Source of the DNA: Chloroflexota bacterium
GTDB lineage: Bacteria; Chloroflexota; Limnocylindria; Limnocylindrales; CSP1-4
Length of the DNA stretch: 8,820 nt
Assembly (NCBI GenBank): GCA_021786915.1
Contig: JAJYMP010000362.1
Location: forward strand, 1-8,820
Direction of reading: 5' to 3'
Shown: positions 5,927 to 8,820 of the stretch, piece by piece
How the letters are laid out: the number at the start of each line of letters is the position of its first letter
Numbering within the stretch: position 1 is the first letter of the stretch
Position numbers and translations under genes: made by a program
The notes under the pieces: model-generated
What the model was told of the DNA's origin: nothing
Databases searched by the model: none
What the model saw: only the letters and a program-made list of their open reading frames with translations

Positions 5927-5940
5927 ATTCACCAAGAGAG
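5922..5940 (+). repeat. Right copy of the 19-base repeat (first copy at 1554-1572)
   Basis: ACGTCATTCACCAAGAGAG, 18 of 19 identical to 1554-1572. Its left end overlaps the last tandem 16-base motif, and its right end is four bases from the encoded CCA of the tRNA on the opposite strand. An extra TTCACCAA lies 104 bases to its left (5824-5831), much as a second copy lies 109 bases to the right of the 1560 copy. Confidence 0.6.
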
Positions 5941-5944
5941 GAAT

Positions 5945-6019
5945 TGGTCGGGGCGGTGGGATTCGGACCCACATCCTCGTGCTCCCAAAGCACGTGCGCC
6001 ACCGTTGCGCCACGCCCCG
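5945..6019 (-). tRNA. tRNA-Pro (anticodon TGG), CCA encoded
   Basis: The minus strand folds into a full cloverleaf. The acceptor is CGGGGCG with CGCCCCG, then discriminator A and encoded CCA. The D arm is GCGC-AACGGTG-GCGC; the anticodon arm is CGTGC-TTTGGGA-GCACG with anticodon TGG at 34-36 and G37; the T arm is GTGGG-TCCGAAT-CCCAC. C1-G72 with A73 plus G35 and G36 are proline identity elements. Oddities: the T loop has C at position 55, where nearly all elongator tRNAs have U (pseudouridine), and the short D loop ends in G rather than A21. All stems are perfect, so it is probably functional, but a decaying or element-borne copy is possible. Confidence 0.92.
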
Positions 6020-6032
6020 ACACGATTCGTGC

Positions 6033-6056
6033 TCACGAAGCGCATGTGCTTCGTGA
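6033..6056. promoter_or_regulatory. 24-base palindrome between tRNA and recombinase, candidate recombination or operator site
   Basis: TCACGAAGC (6033-6041) and GCTTCGTGA (6048-6056) are perfect 9-base inverted repeats around GCATGT. The centre contains CATG, so only one position pair breaks full symmetry. Inverted arms around a 6-base spacer match the layout of tyrosine-recombinase core sites (for example dif). It starts 14 bases from the tRNA 5' end and 88 bases before the recombinase ATG. A smaller palindrome, CACGATTCGTG, is at 6021-6031. A repressor operator or an attenuating hairpin is an alternative. Confidence 0.5.
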
Positions 6057-6143
6057 TTCGCGAGGTGGGGACTGGCCTCCACCGCTCCTGGCGCATATGC
6101 TATTTCACGATTCGGCTCGAAGAGCAAGCGCGAGGAACCCGGT

Positions 6144-7115
6144 ATGGCAGTCGTCCCAACCGCCGGCCATGATACGTCCGAGCCCGCCCCGGGCGGCCTC
6201 GAAGAGCTGGTCGAGTCGTGGCGCCGGCACCTGCGCGCCCAGCGGATGAGCCCGGCCACCATCTCCACGTACGCGACGGCCGTCCGCCAGCTCGCGGCCT
6301 TCCTCCGCGAGAACGGGATGCCGAGCGCCCCCGGGTCGATCCGGCGCGAGCACGTGGAGGCGTGGATCACCGAGCTGCTCGACCGCTGGAAGCCCGCGAC
6401 CGCCCACAACCGGTACCGCGGCGCGCACGCGTTCTTCCGGTGGCTCGTCGAGGAGGGCGAGATCCGCGACAGCCCCATGGACCGGATGAAGCCGCCGCGG
6501 CTGCCCGAGGAGCCGCCCCCGGTCCTGCGGGAGCCCGAGTTCCGCGCCCTGTTCGCCGCCTGCGAGCGAGACCGCACCATCCTCGGTCGCCGCGACGAGG
6601 CGATCGTGCGGACGCTCGCCGACACCGGGATCCGCCGCGCCGAGCTGCTGGGGCTCGAGCTGGAGCACGTGGACCTCGAGCGGGGCGTGCTCCGCGTCAC
6701 GGGCAAAGGCTCGAGAACGCGTGACGTCGCCATCGGCGACCAGACCGCGCGCGCCCTCGACCGCTACCTGCGCCAGCGCGCCAAGCATCAGGCCGCCGAC
6801 CTGTCGTGGCTGTGGCTGGGACGCTACGGGCGGCTGCGCGAGTCGGGCCTGGGCGACATCATCCACGCCCGGGGCCTCGAGGCCGGCCTCAGCCGGCGGA
6901 TCCACCCCCACGACTTCCGGCACGCGTACGCCCACCAGTGGCTCGCGGCGGGGGGCCAGGAGTCGGACCTCATGGCCATCGCGGGCTGGCGCACGTCCGA
7001 GATGGTCCGGCGGTACGCCGCATCGACGCGCCAGGAGCGCGCGCTGGCCGCCGCTCGGAAGCTCTCGCCCGTCGACCGGATCTCCGGGGGCCGACAGCGT
7101 GGCGACCCCGCCTGA
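6144..7115 (+). CDS. Tyrosine recombinase (XerC/D-like integrase)
   Basis: A 323-residue protein, typical in length for Xer-type and simple phage or island integrases. Residues 20-105 are the SAM-like core-binding domain ([39 protein letters not shown]). The catalytic domain follows with the full set: R164 in TGIRRAEL, K188 in GKGSR, H256 and R259 in [12 protein letters not shown]282 in AGWRTSEM, and nucleophile Y291 in RRYAAS. All are present, so it should be active. It would cut and rejoin DNA at short inverted-arm sites. ATG 6144 has GAGGAA (6132-6137) six bases upstream. It lies beside a tRNA gene but on its 5' side, which is unusual for a tRNA-targeting integrase. It could serve an island, an integron-like or plasmid-resolution role, or be a Xer paralogue. 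Convergent with the ATPase operon, 13 bases away. Confidence 0.93.
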   Translation: MAVVPTAGHDTSEPAPGGLEELVESWRRHLRAQRMSPATISTYATAVRQLAAFLRENGMPSAPGSIRREHVEAWITELLDRWKPATAHNRYRGAHAFFRWLVEEGEIRDSPMDRMKPPRLPEEPPPVLREPEFRALFAACERDRTILGRRDEAIVRTLADTGIRRAELLGLELEHVDLERGVLRVTGKGSRTRDVAIGDQTARALDRYLRQRAKHQAADLSWLWLGRYGRLRESGLGDIIHARGLEAGLSRRIHPHDFRHAYAHQWLAAGGQESDLMAIAGWRTSEMVRRYAASTRQERALAAARKLSPVDRISGGRQRGDPA

Positions 7116-7128
7116 CGTCGGGCCGCGG

Positions 7129-7416
7129 TCAGCCTTGCTCTTCGCGCCGGCGAGCGCGGGCGGCCGCACTCCGCTCCGCGAGCTGGAGCATGTGCGCGCG
7201 CATCGCCGAGCGCGCCCGGAGGGCGCGGTCGGACGCCCGGAGCCTGTCTCCCGGGTCGACCTCCCGCTCGAACATGGCCTGGAATCCAGCGCGCGCGGCG
7301 CGCGTCATCTCGTTCCCGCTGTAGCGTGCGCGGGTGGTGAGCCCGCCGATCCGCCCCCACGTCGCGCGCCGGCGCCGGTTGACGGGTCCGACGGTCGTCC
7401 GCTTGTGGCCCGGCAC
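7129..7416 (-). CDS. Small basic protein downstream of the AAA+ ATPase
   Basis: A 95-residue protein from GTG at 7416, chosen because GGAGG (minus, 7429-7425, inside the ATPase 3' end) lies eight bases upstream and the start is two bases after the ATPase stop. It is rich in Arg and Ala, with RATWGRIGGLTTRARYSG followed by TRAARAGFQAMFEREVDPGD and a helical basic tail (RSAAARARRREEQG). Small proteins with a GRIGGL...ARxGF..rFE.EVDP pattern recur as hypotheticals in actinobacteria, from memory of the pattern rather than a search. The charge suggests nucleic-acid binding, but no fold is assigned. It is translationally coupled to the ATPase and so probably works with it. It ends 13 bases from the convergent recombinase stop. 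Confidence 0.78.
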   Translation of the reverse strand: MPGHKRTTVGPVNRRRRATWGRIGGLTTRARYSGNEMTRAARAGFQAMFEREVDPGDRLRASDRALRARSAMRAHMLQLAERSAAARARRREEQG

Positions 7417-7418
7417 TT

Positions 7419-8636
7419 CTATCGCCTCCGCGATAGTTCTGTGAGATTCGCCCGCCGCCGGAGGTAGGCGCGGAACAGCGGCAGGGCGAAGTCGTACCGC
7501 CCGCGTGACGGCCTGAAGACAAGGCCCCGCTCGAGCAGGCGGCCGACGACCTGGTCGATGTTCGCGGTCTCCGGCAGCGCGCGTCGGATCTCGAGGGCCG
7601 TGACGCTCCCCGCATGGCGCGCCATGACGTCCAGCACCCGCCCGCCAGCGGGTCCGGCCACCGCATACCGGTCCTCGAAGAACGCGAGGTCGAGTTCGTG
7701 CAGCAATGCGGGCTCGACCGAGGCGCAGTCGGCGCGCTCGATCCCCGGCCTCGGCACGCGGCTGCACAGGAAGCCACCGAAGAACTGCAGGAAGTACGGA
7801 TAGCCGTCGGTGGCCTCGACGATGTCGCCGACCAGGTCCATCCCAAACGTGCGGCCGCTTCCGGCCAGGGGGATCCGGAGCGCATCCCACGCGTCCTCAC
7901 GCTCGAGATTGGCGACCACACCGTGGCGGAACATCCGCTCGGCGTACGTCCGGGCGCGCTTGAGGTTCAGCGTCAGCGTCGGCAGGCCGCACAGGACGAT
8001 CCGGACCCGGGGAGCGTCGCGCTGCACCCGGCCCAGTGCCGCGAGCAGCGACGAGAGCGGGTACTGCCCGCGGCGCCGATCGTCGGTGAGGAGATGCGCC
8101 TCGTCGTAGAGAAGCAGGGCCCCAGGTCGACCGGCCCCGGCGACCGCGCGGTCGAGCTCGCCCAGGGCGTCGCAGAGCGCATCGGCCGGCTCAACCGAGG
8201 CCGCCTCGTAAGCGGGCTCGAGGCCGATCTCACCAACAGTAATCCGACGCGGCCGCAGGAAGCGCAGCCCGCGTTCGACGGCATGGCCAACGCCGGCGAG
8301 CGCGTCGCAGCGGCGGACCAGCGCATCGCAGTCGGCGGCGACGGCCTCGACCAGCCGCTCCTCGTCGCGGTGGCGGTCACCCAGCTCGCGCGCGTGGCAC
8401 AGCCAGCCGGCTCGCTCGCCACGAGCGGTGAACTCGCCAAGGAGCACGGTCTTGCCGGTGCCACGCAGCCCGGTCAGCGTCCAATTGGCATGCAGGGGGT
8501 GCGGCTCGGCAAGGAAGCGCTCGAACTCGGCGAGCATCGCGTCGCGGCCGGCGAGATATGGCGGGGGGACGCCGTTGCCGGGTCGGAACGGGTTCGCCAG
8601 CAGTTCAGTTCGGTTGGTCGGCGCGTTGTCGGGCAT
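7419..8636 (-). CDS. ORC1/Cdc6-like AAA+ ATPase with C-terminal winged helix
   Basis: A 405-residue protein from ATG 8636, preferred over the longer frame to 8723 because GAGGA (minus, 8648-8644) lies seven bases upstream and the extra N-terminal part is low-complexity. NPF, then PPPYLAGRDAMLAEFERFL (about 15-43) is the lead-in typical of these ATPases. Walker A is GLRGTGKT at 56-63, Walker B ALLLYDEAH at 173-181 (D178, E179), then a strand RIVLCGLPTL (212-221, sensor-1 region) and DGYPYFLQFFG (277-287). Residues 328-395 look like a winged helix ending in FALPLFRAYLRRR. Members of this broad AAA_16/ORC-like group bind ATP and often DNA; cellular roles in bacteria are mostly unknown. First gene of a two-gene operon with the small basic protein. 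Family firm, function open. Confidence 0.9.
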   Translation of the reverse strand: MPDNAPTNRTELLANPFRPGNGVPPPYLAGRDAMLAEFERFLAEPHPLHANWTLTGLRGTGKTVLLGEFTARGERAGWLCHARELGDRHRDEERLVEAVAADCDALVRRCDALAGVGHAVERGLRFLRPRRITVGEIGLEPAYEAASVEPADALCDALGELDRAVAGAGRPGALLLYDEAHLLTDDRRRGQYPLSSLLAALGRVQRDAPRVRIVLCGLPTLTLNLKRARTYAERMFRHGVVANLEREDAWDALRIPLAGSGRTFGMDLVGDIVEATDGYPYFLQFFGGFLCSRVPRPGIERADCASVEPALLHELDLAFFEDRYAVAGPAGGRVLDVMARHAGSVTALEIRRALPETANIDQVVGRLLERGLVFRPSRGRYDFALPLFRAYLRRRANLTELSRRR

Positions 8637-8665
8637 CGCCGTGTCCTCGTCGTGATCATGTGGTT

Positions 8666-8699
8666 CGGCCGGGGAGCGCCGCTGGCGCCTCCCCGGCCG
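8666..8699. terminator. Strong GC-rich hairpin between two minus-strand genes
   Basis: CGGCCGGGGAGCGCC (8666-8680), loop GCT, and GGCGCCTCCCCGGCCG (8684-8699) pair over 15 bases with one bulged G. No T-run follows on either strand, so it is a non-canonical terminator at best. It lies 31 bases after the stop of the truncated gene at 8731 and 29 bases before the ATPase ATG, where it could separate the two transcripts or shape the ATPase leader. Confidence 0.5.
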
Positions 8700-8730
8700 T
8701 CGTGTTGCACCTGTTGAAGCCACACGTGCC

Positions 8731-8820
8731 CTACTGCGCGCCCTCCGGGACGCGGAACCAGCGGCGACTTCGCATCGCGCACTGGACCGTGTCGAGGTAG
8801 ACCTCGCTGTAGGGGACGCT
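8731..8820 (-). CDS. C-terminal end of an unidentified gene, truncated by the window
   Basis: The minus-strand frame from the window edge to TAG at 8731-8733 gives 29 residues (SVPYSEVYLDTVQCAMRSRR, then WFRVPEGAQ) with a normal globular composition and GC-rich third positions, unlike the other frames over the same bases. Too little is visible to name a family. It lies upstream of the ATPase on the same strand with 94 bases between, which include a strong hairpin, so it is probably a separate transcription unit. Confidence 0.55.
   Translation of the reverse strand, partial: SVPYSEVYLDTVQCAMRSRRWFRVPEGAQ

Noticed and set aside
6105..7169. A 354-codon minus-strand frame opposite the recombinase
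   Set aside because: Antisense shadow of a gene whose catalytic residues are all identified; its composition is Gly/Ala/Arg-biased without motifs.
7614..8717. A 367-codon plus-strand frame opposite the AAA+ ATPase
   Set aside because: The minus strand has Walker A and B in order, and the plus-strand product has no domain-like pattern.

Overview
The window is high-GC DNA. The coding frames are strongly GC3-biased, GTG starts are common, one promoter has a TAnnnT-type -10 element, and the tRNA carries an encoded CCA end. Together these suggest a high-GC actinobacterium or a relative; that assignment is inference from style, not from a marker gene. Gene density is low, with several broken or orphan pieces and repeat remnants, so it reads as an accessory region around a tRNA and a site-specific recombinase.

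Layout. 1-78 is the tail of what looks like a universal stress protein, coupled by an ATGA overlap to a four-helix membrane protein (75-563). A second orphan membrane protein lies on the minus strand (714-1112), followed by about 590 bases with no convincing gene but with repeat remnants (1113-1703). Two more tiny membrane proteins are divergent (1704-1946 minus, 2054-2281 plus). A minus-strand regulator with two MerR/AlpA-like winged helices follows (2333-2926), then about 370 bases without a confident gene.

3300-4872 is a complete AbiE module on the minus strand: AbiEi antitoxin/repressor first, then the AbiEii nucleotidyltransferase toxin, overlapping by 8 bases. Its promoter lies in a 60-base imperfect palindrome (4888-4947), a good candidate for the AbiEi autoregulatory operator. 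Next come a frameshifted gene of unknown function (5072-5549, minus), a short plus-strand ORF (5568-5786), and three tandem 16-base motifs with a 21-22 base period (5868-5926). These abut the 3' end of a minus-strand tRNA-Pro(TGG) (5945-6019).

6033-6056 is a 24-base palindrome with the geometry of a tyrosine-recombinase core site, placed between the tRNA and an intact tyrosine recombinase gene (6144-7115). Convergent to it, 13 bases away, is a minus-strand operon: an ORC/Cdc6-like AAA+ ATPase (7419-8636) followed by a 95-residue basic protein (7129-7416). The window ends in the C-terminal 29 codons of another minus-strand gene (8731-8820) and a strong hairpin (8666-8699).

How it fits together (inference). 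AbiE works as a self-regulated type IV toxin-antitoxin or abortive-infection unit. The recombinase, tRNA, palindrome and duplicated TTCACCAAGAGAG sequences (1560-1572 and 5928-5940) look like the debris and machinery of integration or IS activity. The clearest candidates for something undescribed are the two palindromic sites, the repeat family that bounds about 4.4 kb containing AbiE, and the ATPase/small basic protein pair.
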